Shown: in pieces, positions 48,071 through 57,861 of the stretch
How the letters are laid out: the number at the start of each line of letters is the position of its first letter
Numbering within the stretch: the first letter of the stretch is position 1
DNA from: Anditalea andensis
Lineage (GTDB): Bacteria; Bacteroidota; Bacteroidia; Cytophagales; Cyclobacteriaceae
Length of the DNA: 64,000 nucleotides
NCBI RefSeq assembly: GCF_000714815.1
Contig: NZ_JMIH01000004.1
Location: 246,731-310,730, forward strand
Reading direction: 5' to 3'
Translations under genes and position numbers: made by a program
The notes under the pieces: model-generated
What the model saw: only the letters and a program-made list of their open reading frames with translations
The model's database searches: none
Told to the model about the DNA's origin: nothing

Positions 48071-49435
48071 CTATCCATTATCCAGTCCGTATTCTGATAT
48101 TTTACGATAAAGTGTAGTCAATGCTATACCTAAGAGTTCAGCGGTTTTGGTTTTGTTACCATCGGTATAATTAAGCACTTTTTGGATATGTAGTTTCTCG
48201 GCACTGGCCAGCTCAAAAGCAGAAAGGGTTTTGTTCTTTGTTTTGACAGGGTCATCCTTTTGTAATTCCAAGGGCAAATGTTCAACCAAAAGATCAGTAT
48301 CGCACAGTATTACGCTGCGTTCAATCACATTTTTGAGTTCCCGTATATTTCCCTTCCATCGATGGTGTTTCAAAGCTTCATAGAATAAAGGGGAGACCAC
48401 TTTGATCTTTTTGTTGGTTTTAACTGAAGCTACATGTATGAAATATTGGGCGAGGGGTCCAATATCCCCCACCCTTTCACGAAGTGGCGGTAAGGGTATT
48501 TGAAAAGTAGAAATTCGGTAAAATAAATCTTCCCTGAAGTGTCCTTGGTCAATTTCATTTTGCAGATCTCTATGGGTAGCTGCAATGATCCGGACATTGA
48601 CTCTGGTGGGTTTGGTTTCTCCCACGCGGATAAACTCACCACTTTCCAACACCCTTAATAATTTCGCCTGGAGTTCAAGTGACATTTCACCAATTTCGTC
48701 CAAAAAAATGCTTCCGTTATTGGCTTCTTCAAAAAGGCCTTTTTGGTCCTTGGTGGCACCTGTAAATGCCCCTGCTTTATGACCGAACATTTCACTTTCG
48801 AGTAATTCTTTACTGAAGGCGGAACAGTTGATAGCTACAAAATTTTGTCTGGACCTAAGACTTGCCTGGTGGATGGCCTGGGCAAATACTTCTTTCCCTG
48901 TACCAGTTTCGCCCGTCAGCAAGACGGTAGTATCGGTTGTAGCTACTCTATGGGCCAATCCTATGGCTTTTTGAATGGATTTAGAGTTTCCGATGACCTT
49001 GTCAAATGAATGTTTTTCGCCCAGTTGCTTTTCTAGTTGAACCACTCTTTTGGTCAAGTCCACCTTTTCTATAGCGCGATAAAGCAGCGGGATTATTTTA
49101 TTGTTGTCATCGCCTTTGGTAATGTAGTCAAAAGCTCCGTTTTTAATGGCCTGCACACCATCAGCAATATTTCCATAAGCTGTCAACAGGATAATTTCAG
49201 GTATTGGAAATTTGTCTTTGATTTTCTTGGCTAATTCAACACCGTTACCATCAGGTAATTTAACATCACAAAGCACCACATCAATATTGGATTGTTCTAA
49301 TTTCCTCAGTGCTGTATTGCAATCACCCGCTTGAAGCACGTCAAAACCTTCCAAACTGATTATTCTAGTCAGCAGGTTTCTAAGTTTCTCTTCGTCATCT
49401 ATGATTAAAATTTTTCTCAAAATATTCAAATTCAA
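48071..49435 (-). CDS. Sigma-54 dependent response regulator of the NtrC type
   Basis: 454 aa. The receiver domain has phospho-acceptor D57 in VLCDVKLPDGNG. The AAA+ domain has Walker A GETGTGKE (175-182), the sigma-54 contact loop GAFTGA (222-227) and Walker B IFLDEIGEMS. A C-terminal Fis-type helix-turn-helix ends in GIALTTLYRKI. The start must be TTG (49435), because no ATG or GTG precedes the receiver in frame. Its place beside kdp, together with a kinase-less KdpD and a separate kinase, suggests that it replaces KdpE. Confidence 0.9.
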   Translation of the reverse strand: MNLNILRKILIIDDEEKLRNLLTRIISLEGFDVLQAGDCNTALRKLEQSNIDVVLCDVKLPDGNGVELAKKIKDKFPIPEIILLTAYGNIADGVQAIKNGAFDYITKGDDNNKIIPLLYRAIEKVDLTKRVVQLEKQLGEKHSFDKVIGNSKSIQKAIGLAHRVATTDTTVLLTGETGTGKEVFAQAIHQASLRSRQNFVAINCSAFSKELLESEMFGHKAGAFTGATKDQKGLFEEANNGSIFLDEIGEMSLELQAKLLRVLESGEFIRVGETKPTRVNVRIIAATHRDLQNEIDQGHFREDLFYRISTFQIPLPPLRERVGDIGPLAQYFIHVASVKTNKKIKVVSPLFYEALKHHRWKGNIRELKNVIERSVILCDTDLLVEHLPLELQKDDPVKTKNKTLSAFELASAEKLHIQKVLNYTDGNKTKTAELLGIALTTLYRKISEYGLDNG

Positions 49436-49738
49436 TTGGCCTTCAAAGTTACCAATATTAATGTTTTTTTTAGAAAAATATTTTTTGTAGGAGTAGCCAC
49501 TATATTTCTGGGTCGGCTTTTAAAATTCAGGTGGGAACACACTATAGCAGGTAGCAGGTAAAAGAAGGAATCGGAGATAAAGTAAAACAAATCTTTAGGG
49601 CCTGCATGTTTAAAGCTACTTACCATAATGATAAGAACCGTCCTAAAGTATATTTATAAAATAATAAATAGGCTCATTGAAAAATATTGAAAGCGTGATT
49701 TTGGGTGCTCCTAAGTGAAATGCTTTTTTTATATGATG

Positions 49739-49767
49739 GGCTGATATTTAATATCGATATATCAGCC
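49739..49767. repeat. 9-bp inverted repeat
   Basis: GGCTGATAT (49739-49747) and ATATCAGCC (49759-49767) pair perfectly across 11 bases. No T-run follows, so it is not a clear terminator. Confidence 0.4.
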
Positions 49768-50369
49768 AATCATGAGTGCAGTGGATATAGACTTGGTTTG
49801 AAGATATTGGTTGTATTTACTTTTTAATGATATCAGCTGTCCTAGCCTACTTTTACGGCATTAAATGTAGGCAGAATTACCTTCCAGGACGCGTCGGAAA
49901 CCGTACTTCCCGAAGCTGGGCTCATATGGGGATATAGCACCTTACTTTATCGCTATCAGAGCGTTAATGTACTTTGATGCCACAAGGGGATCTAGTGTCC
50001 CATAGGTTCATTATAGATAGCTTTTCTTTTAAGTCTTCCAAGTTAACATTTTTAATATGTCTAGGAACCTGACAATTAATAGTAAGCTTTAACCATTATT
50101 TCGATTAATTGTATGTTTTGCCTCACGAAACTAAAAGATGCAATGTATATTAATTATTTAAGCCAGGAGAAAATTTTGAATTCACAAGGTACTTAGGGAG
50201 GAGGATCCTTAAAAGGAGTTGATACATGCGCATTCTACCCGACTTGAGTAGAGTTTCTATAGAATTCAGTTCACAGATTTCTTTACCCGGCAAAAAACCC
50301 AGAGATTCTCGTTGCAAAGGCATTTGATTTAAATACAAAGCATAAGAAGGACTTACAACTTCATATCCT

Positions 50370-50388
50370 GCACACTTTTTAAGTGTGC
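50370..50388. repeat. 8-bp inverted repeat
   Basis: GCACACTT and AAGTGTGC pair perfectly around a three-base loop. The role is unknown. Confidence 0.4.
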
Positions 50389-50884
50389 GGTCGGCTATAC
50401 AGATGAAATCAACGACTGTACCTGGACCGGAATGTTTTGAAGCCTAACATGACCTTCATAGGCGGAATGATGGCTCATATACGGATCTTATATGAAGGGT
50501 GCAAGATCATGGCCATAGTAAACGATGATTTATTAAAATTAAGAAATCATTACTGAAAACCTGCCGAAGTGCCGGTTTAAGCCAGACAAAAAAATATAAC
50601 GCTTAAATACACCTTTGTACTTCAATAGCAAAACCGAATGGATTATAATTATATTGACTTTTAGCGGTTTTATCCTAAAATCACAGTTACTTTTATCTTA
50701 TAGATAGAAACCTTACCTAAAGGTCATATCAGGTTTTTCAAGCATTTTCATTCAAATAAAGTAATCAAAGGCGCTTATTCTTAAAATTTTAATGTTGCAT
50801 TAACTACTTTAGAAAAGCATAAATACCTATTTTTTAATAATAAAATCATAAAACCCTTTCATAAAAAATCCATTCGCGGCGGGC

Positions 50885-50892
50885 TACTTTTG
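50885..50892 (+). promoter_or_regulatory. -7 element candidate for the susC operon
   Basis: TACTTTTG fits TAnnTTTG and lies 41 bases before the susC ATG. No TTG sits at the expected distance upstream, so activation by a regulator may be needed. Confidence 0.35.
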
Positions 50893-50932
50893 GTGCCAAA
50901 TCTAATATAAATGCACCAACTCACATTCAGTC

Positions 50933-53900
50933 ATGCAATACTTTAATTTCATGTATTTTAAATACCCTTCTTCCAAAATCATCTGCGTTTTTACGTGGAT
51001 GATGACTATGGCTGGATTTTGTACAAATCCGTCATATGCATTTTCCAAGTCCTTTGATAATGATAGGGTTTTAACCACTAAAGGACCATTATATCGCTCC
51101 GTTTCCGTATTACAGACCATCACAGGTACCGTAACAGATGATACTGGGGCCCCGCTACCGGGTGCGTCTGTGGTGGTCAAGGGTACTTCCAAAGGGACCG
51201 TTACCGATATTGACGGGAAATTTGTCCTCGAAGTGGATGCCGGAGATATACTCATTATCTCCTATGTGGGATACAATCCCAAGGAAGTACCTGTCAATTC
51301 CCAATCCATCATTGCTGTTCGGTTGGATCCAGATGTCTCCTCATTAAACGAAGTAGTAGTGGTAGGCTATGGCACCCAAAAAAGGTCGGATATTACAGGC
51401 TCCATCTCCTCCATTACCACTGATAACTTCAATAGAGGAGTAGTCATGAACCCTGGTGAGCTTTTGCAGGGCAAACTGGCCGGTGTATCAGTAGCCGCCA
51501 ACAGTGGCGAACCAGGAGCAGCCCAGGATATCATCATAAGGGGTATCGGTAGTCTGCGGTCCGGCACCCAACCGCTTTATGTGGTCGATGGATTTTTGCT
51601 GGACAATTCTTCCACAGGTGTGCCTACCAATCCCCTGAATTTCATTAATCCAAACGATATCGAAAGTATCGATGTACTGAAGGATGCCAGTGCTACAGCT
51701 GTATATGGATCCAGAGCAGCTAATGGCGTGGTAGTCATTACCACCAAAAGAGGAAAGGGCAAACCTCAAATCAATTTTTCTGCCTCCACTGCAATAGCTA
51801 CCATGGCCAATAAAATAGCTGTTTTCGATGCGGACTCATTCCGAAGCCAAGTTCTGGCTGTAGGCGGGACATTAGAAGATTTTGGTGGCAATACAGATTG
51901 GCAAAATGAGTTGACCCAAAGGGGCATCACAAACAATATCAATCTATCTATGAGTGGAGCCAGTAATGAAAATTTTTCCTACTTCACCTCCTTGGGCTTT
52001 CAGGATCAGGAAGGGATATTAAAAAACAGCAGGTTAAAGCGGTATTCGGGTAAACTGAATATGAATCAAAAGGCTTTTTATGGGAGGTTAAACATAGATT
52101 ATAACCTTTCTGCCTCCCGAACCGAAAATTTACGTCCAGATATCAATTCTACCACAAGTGATATGTTGAGTTTAAACCCTACGGTTCCTCCATACACCAA
52201 TGGTCGGCCTACCCTCTTAAATACAAATGCATTAAATCCACTGGCCAGATATGAATTATATAGCGACATGGCTATAAATAACCGTATTTTAGCCAACATC
52301 TTACCCTCCATAGAAATACTGGATGGTCTTACGTACAGGATGAACCTAGGAGTGGATTATTCTGCTACCAATAGGTACCAGCAGTACAAACCATTTCCTT
52401 CTGTTATCAATGAATCCAATATTTCTGATGGTTTACTGGATATGGCTATTAGTGCCAATACCAATCAGCTGGTGGAAAATACGCTTACCTATAACTGGTA
52501 CCAAGATGTTCATAACCTTACTATATTAGCAGGTCATTCCTACCAGCAGTTTCTGGATGAAACCAGGATCACTTCATACCGCGGCTTTGCCAATAATAAT
52601 ATAGAACCAAGGTACCAAGACCATACCAGTACAAGTGCTTTTCCGACTGCGGTAAATTCGGCAGCTGTCAAAAATGAACTGCAGTCTTTTTTCGGCAGGG
52701 TAAATTACACTTTTGACAATAAATACCTGGTGACGGGAACGTTTCGCGCTGACGGATCTTCCAAATTTGGAGAGAATAACAGGTATGGCTATTTCCCTTC
52801 TTTTGCCTTGGGATGGAATATCAGCAATGAAGATTTTATGGCCAATTCGATTTTCAGTAACCTAAAAATGCGTGCCAGTTGGGGACGGACAGGAAATCAG
52901 GAGATTCCTTCCAAGATCACCAAAGCCAGTTATTTGGAAGAAAGGTTATCCACCGGATCCGGTAGTACGAGCACCTACCCCATAGATACCGACGCCAGTT
53001 CGTTGGAAGGATATCCATATGGAATCATTTTTACGCGACTGGCCAACCCTGATCTGCAGTGGGAGGTGTCTACCCAGGTAGATCTTGGATTTGATTTTGG
53101 GCTATTCAACTCCAGGGTGACCGGTACATTGGACTATTTTAACAAACAGTCTTCTAATATACTACTAGAAGTAGTTCCAGCAGATCCCGTACAGCCTACC
53201 TCTACCTACTGGAGCAATATCCCCGGTATGATTATCCAGAATAACGGGGTGGAACTGACTTTAAATTACAACAGTGATCTAAGGCGCGACTTCACCTATC
53301 AGATAGGTGGCAACTTCACCTACATCCAAAATCAGGTGCAGAATTCACCCTATTCGGTATTGGCTACAGGAGCAGCCCAAGGTTCCGGGCAATCGGGCGC
53401 CACCATTAACGGTTATATCAACAACGAACCTTTAGGAGCTTTCTATATGTACCAGTTTGACGGAATAAATCCAGATACGGGCCAAAGCATATTCAGAGAT
53501 ACCAATGGAGATGGCCAAATACTGGACAACGATCGGATGGTGGTGGGCAGTGCTATTCCAAAATATATTTTTGGTTATAATATTAATTTGGCATACAAAT
53601 CTTTTCACCTAGGGATGAATTTTAATGGTGTGGCAGGTAATAAGATTTACAATCATACGACCATGACACTGTTCAACAGAGCTCAATTGGCGCAGTCCAA
53701 TAATACAACAGAATTTGCTGTAGAATACCCAAATGAGTCCCTGACCAATGCCAACATTGTTTCTACCCGCTATCTGGAAGATGGCAGTTTTCTAAGGTTG
53801 AACAATGCTACGCTGGCTTATAACTGGAATTTGGAAAGCAGCAGATTGAGAGATGTTTTCCAAAACATCAGTTTTACTGTGACAGGCCAAAACCTGTTTG

Positions 53901-54037
53901 TCTGGACCAAATATTCGGGATTTGACCCTGAAGTCAATACGGGAGCTGCATCAGGCGGCATACAAACTTTTGGTATCGATAGGTTTACCTATCCCAGAGC
54001 TAGGACGGTCATGGCCGGTATCCATGTAACATTTTAA
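50933..54037 (+). CDS. SusC/RagA family TonB-linked outer-membrane receptor
   Basis: 1034 aa. A signal sequence (about 1-36) is followed by a carboxypeptidase-regulatory-like domain (about 63-135: TGTVTDDTGAPLPGASVVVK). The SusC hallmark LNEVVVVGYGTQKR and a TonB plug (VNPGELLQ-type to DVLKDASATAVYGSRAANGV) follow, then the barrel ending in a terminal aromatic residue (AGIHVTF). It imports a large substrate across the outer membrane with the lipoprotein encoded next. No sigma/anti-sigma pair is adjacent. Confidence 0.94.
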   Translation: MQYFNFMYFKYPSSKIICVFTWMMTMAGFCTNPSYAFSKSFDNDRVLTTKGPLYRSVSVLQTITGTVTDDTGAPLPGASVVVKGTSKGTVTDIDGKFVLEVDAGDILIISYVGYNPKEVPVNSQSIIAVRLDPDVSSLNEVVVVGYGTQKRSDITGSISSITTDNFNRGVVMNPGELLQGKLAGVSVAANSGEPGAAQDIIIRGIGSLRSGTQPLYVVDGFLLDNSSTGVPTNPLNFINPNDIESIDVLKDASATAVYGSRAANGVVVITTKRGKGKPQINFSASTAIATMANKIAVFDADSFRSQVLAVGGTLEDFGGNTDWQNELTQRGITNNINLSMSGASNENFSYFTSLGFQDQEGILKNSRLKRYSGKLNMNQKAFYGRLNIDYNLSASRTENLRPDINSTTSDMLSLNPTVPPYTNGRPTLLNTNALNPLARYELYSDMAINNRILANILPSIEILDGLTYRMNLGVDYSATNRYQQYKPFPSVINESNISDGLLDMAISANTNQLVENTLTYNWYQDVHNLTILAGHSYQQFLDETRITSYRGFANNNIEPRYQDHTSTSAFPTAVNSAAVKNELQSFFGRVNYTFDNKYLVTGTFRADGSSKFGENNRYGYFPSFALGWNISNEDFMANSIFSNLKMRASWGRTGNQEIPSKITKASYLEERLSTGSGSTSTYPIDTDASSLEGYPYGIIFTRLANPDLQWEVSTQVDLGFDFGLFNSRVTGTLDYFNKQSSNILLEVVPADPVQPTSTYWSNIPGMIIQNNGVELTLNYNSDLRRDFTYQIGGNFTYIQNQVQNSPYSVLATGAAQGSGQSGATINGYINNEPLGAFYMYQFDGINPDTGQSIFRDTNGDGQILDNDRMVVGSAIPKYIFGYNINLAYKSFHLGMNFNGVAGNKIYNHTTMTLFNRAQLAQSNNTTEFAVEYPNESLTNANIVSTRYLEDGSFLRLNNATLAYNWNLESSRLRDVFQNISFTVTGQNLFVWTKYSGFDPEVNTGAASGGIQTFGIDRFTYPRARTVMAGIHVTF

Positions 54038-54084
54038 AAGGAAATCAGAACGATGTTTAATCTTACCTTGGTAATCATAATCAA

Positions 54085-55833
54085 ATGAAAAATATAGGAA
54101 TTAAAAATATCTTCACCAAAATGATATGCTTGTTCATATTATTTGGATGTACTACTTTAGAGGAAGAGGTGCTCGATGAATCACTGACCGGTACCGGTCA
54201 GGCGGAAATAGTAAGTGGCACCATAGCACCTGTTTATGGACTGTTGCGAAACGGCGTATGGTTACACACGGTAAATTTCGGGTTGCAGGAAGTAGCTTCT
54301 GATGAAGCCATCCTGCCCTATCGCGGGGGTACGGATTGGTATGATGGTGGTAAATTTATAGCGGTTCACCAGCACCTGATGACCCCTAGTAACAGCTTAG
54401 TGGGCGATACCTGGACCAATATTACCCTGACATTATCCAGAGCAGTAATTGCAGCAGAAAGATTAAGCCTGGAAGTAGAAGCAGGAAACTTAAGGGCGCA
54501 GGATGGATATTATGAAATGGTAGCCATGAAAGCCTATCTTAACATGTTAGCCCTGGATAACTGGGGCCTAGTTTTCAAAAAAGAGCGCTCCAGTGAAAGG
54601 TCTGAGATCATAAGGGGGCAGGAAGCCATAGATTATATAGAAAGTGAGCTTTTATCTGTGGTGGAAGTGATCAACAATGACAAGGGGCCGGGGAGGTTAT
54701 CCAGAAGTGCCGTTAAGGCTTTATTGGCTCGATTATATCTTAATGCTGCTGTTTATCGCAATCCATCTGGGACACCGGAATTTAGGAGACAGGATATGGA
54801 TAAAGTCATACAGTATACCACCGATTTAATATCAGGGCCCTATGCATTATCCCCCGAATACTTTGATCTTTTTGGAGATGACAACCATAACAATCCCGAA
54901 ATTATATTTGCCCTTGACCAACGAGGTGTATTGGAAACAGAACAACAAAGATGGGCTTATTGGTCCATATCAGGTGATCAGATACCCCGCCCAGAATTTC
55001 CCAATACACGGGGTACGGATGCTGTAGCCGCTACCACAGATTTTTATCAGACCTGGATAGATGCCTATGGCAATATAGATCCTGCAGTTGCCGATGCCCG
55101 TTTTTTTAAAGAAAATACGATCATACCTGATGAACTCAAAGATCTAAACGGGATAAACCCATCAAATGATGCTGAGCATTTTTATTGTGTGGATGCCAAA
55201 CAATTTGAAATGGACAGGGGGATTATCCGTGGTATCATTTGGGGCCCCAGAAAAGATGGGGGAGGAAATATTTTGACCTGTGATGACGGTAAAGTAAGGG
55301 TGTATCCTGTCATCAATAGAAGGACGAGTGGGTCCAACCTTACCTATGTCAACCATACACAAAAGGTTGATTTTACAGGTGAGGGAAGTTTGCACAACAC
55401 CGGATATAGGTTTTCTAAATACCAGTTTAGCCATACCGGCACCAACTGTTGTTCTTTTAGCAGTGTGGACCTGGTATTGATCCGCTTGGGAGAAATTTAT
55501 CTTATGCGGGCAGAAGCAAAGTTGAGAAATGGCGATAATGCCGGAGCACTAGCCGATGTCAATATGCTGAGAACTTCCAGAAATGCCCGACCTGGACAGA
55601 CACCGAAGGCATTGACGAATATAGATTTGGATATATTGTTCCGTGAGACAGGATTTGAACTTTATTGGGAAGGGTTTAGAAGAAATTATCAAATACGCTT
55701 TGGCAAATACGAGGGCATCTGGACAGGAAAAACCGATAGCGATGTCAACAAAAGGTTGTTCCCCATTCCCCAAAGGGCTATGGATGGCGCTTCTAATGAA
55801 GAAGGGTATTTGGTACAGAATCCAGGGTATTAA
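54085..55833 (+). CDS. SusD/RagB family nutrient-binding lipoprotein
   Basis: 582 aa. Lipobox FILFGC gives lipidated C22. Helical TPR-like segments (KAYLNMLALDNWGLVF; SAVKALLARLYLNAAVYRNP) and the C-terminal RagB pattern (LIRLGEIYLMRAEAKLRNGD; LFRETGFELYWEGFRRNYQI) are clear. It lies 47 bp after susC and forms the surface lid that captures the ligand. A strong hairpin follows the gene. Confidence 0.93.
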   Translation: MKNIGIKNIFTKMICLFILFGCTTLEEEVLDESLTGTGQAEIVSGTIAPVYGLLRNGVWLHTVNFGLQEVASDEAILPYRGGTDWYDGGKFIAVHQHLMTPSNSLVGDTWTNITLTLSRAVIAAERLSLEVEAGNLRAQDGYYEMVAMKAYLNMLALDNWGLVFKKERSSERSEIIRGQEAIDYIESELLSVVEVINNDKGPGRLSRSAVKALLARLYLNAAVYRNPSGTPEFRRQDMDKVIQYTTDLISGPYALSPEYFDLFGDDNHNNPEIIFALDQRGVLETEQQRWAYWSISGDQIPRPEFPNTRGTDAVAATTDFYQTWIDAYGNIDPAVADARFFKENTIIPDELKDLNGINPSNDAEHFYCVDAKQFEMDRGIIRGIIWGPRKDGGGNILTCDDGKVRVYPVINRRTSGSNLTYVNHTQKVDFTGEGSLHNTGYRFSKYQFSHTGTNCCSFSSVDLVLIRLGEIYLMRAEAKLRNGDNAGALADVNMLRTSRNARPGQTPKALTNIDLDILFRETGFELYWEGFRRNYQIRFGKYEGIWTGKTDSDVNKRLFPIPQRAMDGASNEEGYLVQNPGY

Positions 55834-55848
55834 TGCATAGACCATCAT

Positions 55849-55884
55849 TAAGCTATGGGAGTAAATGTCGACTCCCATAGCTTA
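55849..55884 (+). terminator. Hairpin after susD
   Basis: Perfect 14-bp stem TAAGCTATGGGAGT / ACTCCCATAGCTTA (55849-55862 and 55871-55884) with an 8-base loop, then TTTGAT. The U-run is short, so it may act as a terminator or as partial attenuation and 3' protection of the susCD transcript. Confidence 0.65.
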
Positions 55885-55940
55885 TTTGATAAAATGAAGC
55901 CCCTCTACATCTTATACGGCTATTAAAATCATCCATCTAT

Positions 55941-57011
55941 ATGAAAAAGTCAGTTACCATTTTTTCAGCCATCCTAGCGATCGTGCTCATAAGTCATACT
56001 ATGCCTTCAGGTAATCTGGATATAAAATTAAATGATATCCAAATCATAGGTAGTCACAATAGTTATAAAATAGGTATTGAAAAACCATTATTAGATTACT
56101 TGATGAAAACCAGGCCTACATTAAGTGGATTGGAATATGAACATATCCCCCTATCAGAGCAGTTGGATCTGGGACTTAGAAGCTTAGAACTGGACGTATA
56201 TTATGATCCAAAAGGCGGACATTATACTGATCCAAGGGGGTTGGATATAATAAAATCTCTTGGAGCAATACCTGAACCTTTTGATGTCGAAAACAAATTA
56301 ATGGAACCAGGTTTGAAGGTCTTTCATGTACAAGATATTGATTTCAGAAGCCATCAGCTGCTGTTTAGGGATGCATTAATTGATTTGAAAAAATGGTCCA
56401 ATGATCATAAAGGGCATACACCTATCATCATTACCATCAATGCCAAAGATGACGAAATACCGCAGATGAGAAAACCTCTTCCCTTTTCTGCTGAGGCATT
56501 GAGGAGTATAGACATAGAAATAAGGGGGATTTTGGGAGAAGATCACTTGATCACACCCGATAGGGTCAGAGGAAAATTTGAAACTCTGGAAGAGGCCGTA
56601 CTTGCCCAGGGCTGGCCACTATTAGATGAGGTGAAAAACCGGTTTTTGTTTGTTTTGGATGAGGGAACTGCTAAAACCGATGCTTACCTGACCAGTTATC
56701 CTGGACTAAAAAATGCTGTGTTGTTTGTAAACAAAGAAGAGGGAGATCCCAATGCTGCTTTTCGCATCATAAATGATCCTATAAAGGATTTTGATAAGAT
56801 CCAGCAGCTGGTATCTTTAGGATATATGGTGCGCACACGTGCAGATGCAGACACCAAAGAGGCAAGGGAAAATGACCATCGTAAGTTTCATATGGCCAAG
56901 GCATCTGGCGCTCAGGTCATCAGTACAGATTACTACATACCCAGTACATTTTTCAAATCAGACTATAAAATAGTTTTTGAAGATGGCGGTTACGAAAGGC
57001 TGCGGCCATGA
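55941..57011 (+). CDS. Phosphatidylinositol phospholipase C1-like, calcium-dependent type
   Basis: 356 aa with a signal peptide. The catalytic half has IIGSHNSYKIG with H39 and LRSLELDVYYDPKG with the acidic metal ligands. A second histidine region follows (VFHVQDIDF). PI-PLC-type enzymes cut phosphoinositides or GPI-like headgroups through a cyclic intermediate. It lies 107 bp after susD in the same direction, past the hairpin. It probably works with the SusCD pair outside the inner membrane. Confidence 0.82.
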   Translation: MKKSVTIFSAILAIVLISHTMPSGNLDIKLNDIQIIGSHNSYKIGIEKPLLDYLMKTRPTLSGLEYEHIPLSEQLDLGLRSLELDVYYDPKGGHYTDPRGLDIIKSLGAIPEPFDVENKLMEPGLKVFHVQDIDFRSHQLLFRDALIDLKKWSNDHKGHTPIIITINAKDDEIPQMRKPLPFSAEALRSIDIEIRGILGEDHLITPDRVRGKFETLEEAVLAQGWPLLDEVKNRFLFVLDEGTAKTDAYLTSYPGLKNAVLFVNKEEGDPNAAFRIINDPIKDFDKIQQLVSLGYMVRTRADADTKEARENDHRKFHMAKASGAQVISTDYYIPSTFFKSDYKIVFEDGGYERLRP

Positions 57012-57037
57012 TAAAAGCAGGCTATATCTGTTTAAAG

Positions 57038-57721
57038 CTATAATGGTATCCTCGGATAGTTATGGATTTCTGTCTCCTCTCCATCTTTTATATTGACGAT
57101 TTTACTGGGCCTGTAGCTTTTTGCTATTTCCTTAGCTTTATTACAGGCATCCTGTTCATCCTTAAATGCCTGTACGAATCCCTGCTCATGGTCCAATACC
57201 TGCCATTCTTTGTTTTCATTGTGCCAGTGTACGCGGTAGATCCTTTCCTTTATTACTGAAGTTTTGCCCAGTAAAAGATCCAGGATGATCTTGCCGTCAC
57301 TATAATTTCCGTCAGGATAGGGCATGGGAAGCATGGCGAAAAATATATAATACAGCGAAAAATAAGTAAATTGGTAAGTAAACATATTGGTATCTATCAC
57401 TTCTTGCTCCACCAGTAACATGACCGCCACCACACCCAGCAGGTTAAAAAGGCTCCCTCCACCAAAAATGAGAATGTTGCTCCACCTCCTGTTTTTGCGA
57501 AGGTTTTCAAAAGTGCACAGGCCATACCAGAAATAATACTGGCGCACCTCCAGCATACCCATATTGATAATAGGTTTTCCGGTACCGATACTCACCTTAA
57601 TGTTCTTCCCACCCATCATCCAAGCAAAAAACACATGTCCTCCTTCATGAATAATGGAAATCAGGGGCATCACCAGAAAAAAGGCCAGGAAAAACTTTGG
57701 TAAATCGCTGATTCCAAACAT
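57038..57721 (-). CDS. M50-like membrane metalloprotease
   Basis: 227 aa. The zinc motif HEGGH lies at residues 25-29 in the first membrane helix region (LISIIHEGGHVFFAWMMGG). Further helices and a second motif like the M50 third ligand (MPYPDGNYSDGKIIL) follow. A hydrophilic tail of about 75 residues ends the protein. M50 proteins cleave substrates inside the membrane. It is convergent with the PI-PLC gene and downstream of the pilus cluster on the same strand, with a 140-bp gap; linkage to the pilus is not established. Confidence 0.7.
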   Translation of the reverse strand: MFGISDLPKFFLAFFLVMPLISIIHEGGHVFFAWMMGGKNIKVSIGTGKPIINMGMLEVRQYYFWYGLCTFENLRKNRRWSNILIFGGGSLFNLLGVVAVMLLVEQEVIDTNMFTYQFTYFSLYYIFFAMLPMPYPDGNYSDGKIILDLLLGKTSVIKERIYRVHWHNENKEWQVLDHEQGFVQAFKDEQDACNKAKEIAKSYRPSKIVNIKDGEETEIHNYPRIPL

Positions 57722-57861
57722 CCAGGTTCTCTTTTAATAAACATCTACTTGTTTTTTCAACAGGCTTATTGCAATTATGTTTATTCTAAATGGTTACACG
57801 CTTTCTCCCAATGCTGTAATACATCATCCACCGAAAATTATACTCATATTGTAACCTATGG

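Larger units (their letters stand above)
49436..50932. other. Long non-coding or decayed region, 1.5 kb
   Basis: No convincing gene. A 62-codon minus-strand frame (50150-50338) and short plus-strand frames do not resemble known families. It contains two exact hairpins (listed separately) and, at its end, the susC promoter region. Moderately GC-rich pieces such as 49880-49930 suggest decayed coding sequence or an RNA, but I could not identify it. Confidence 0.45.

Noticed and set aside
49444..49451. TAACTTTG on the minus strand as promoter for the response regulator
   Set aside because: It lies only nine bases before the TTG start and has no -33 TTG at the right distance.
50150..50338. 62-codon minus-strand frame in the large gap
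   Set aside because: It begins like a transposase fragment but shows no family motif and no intact neighbours.
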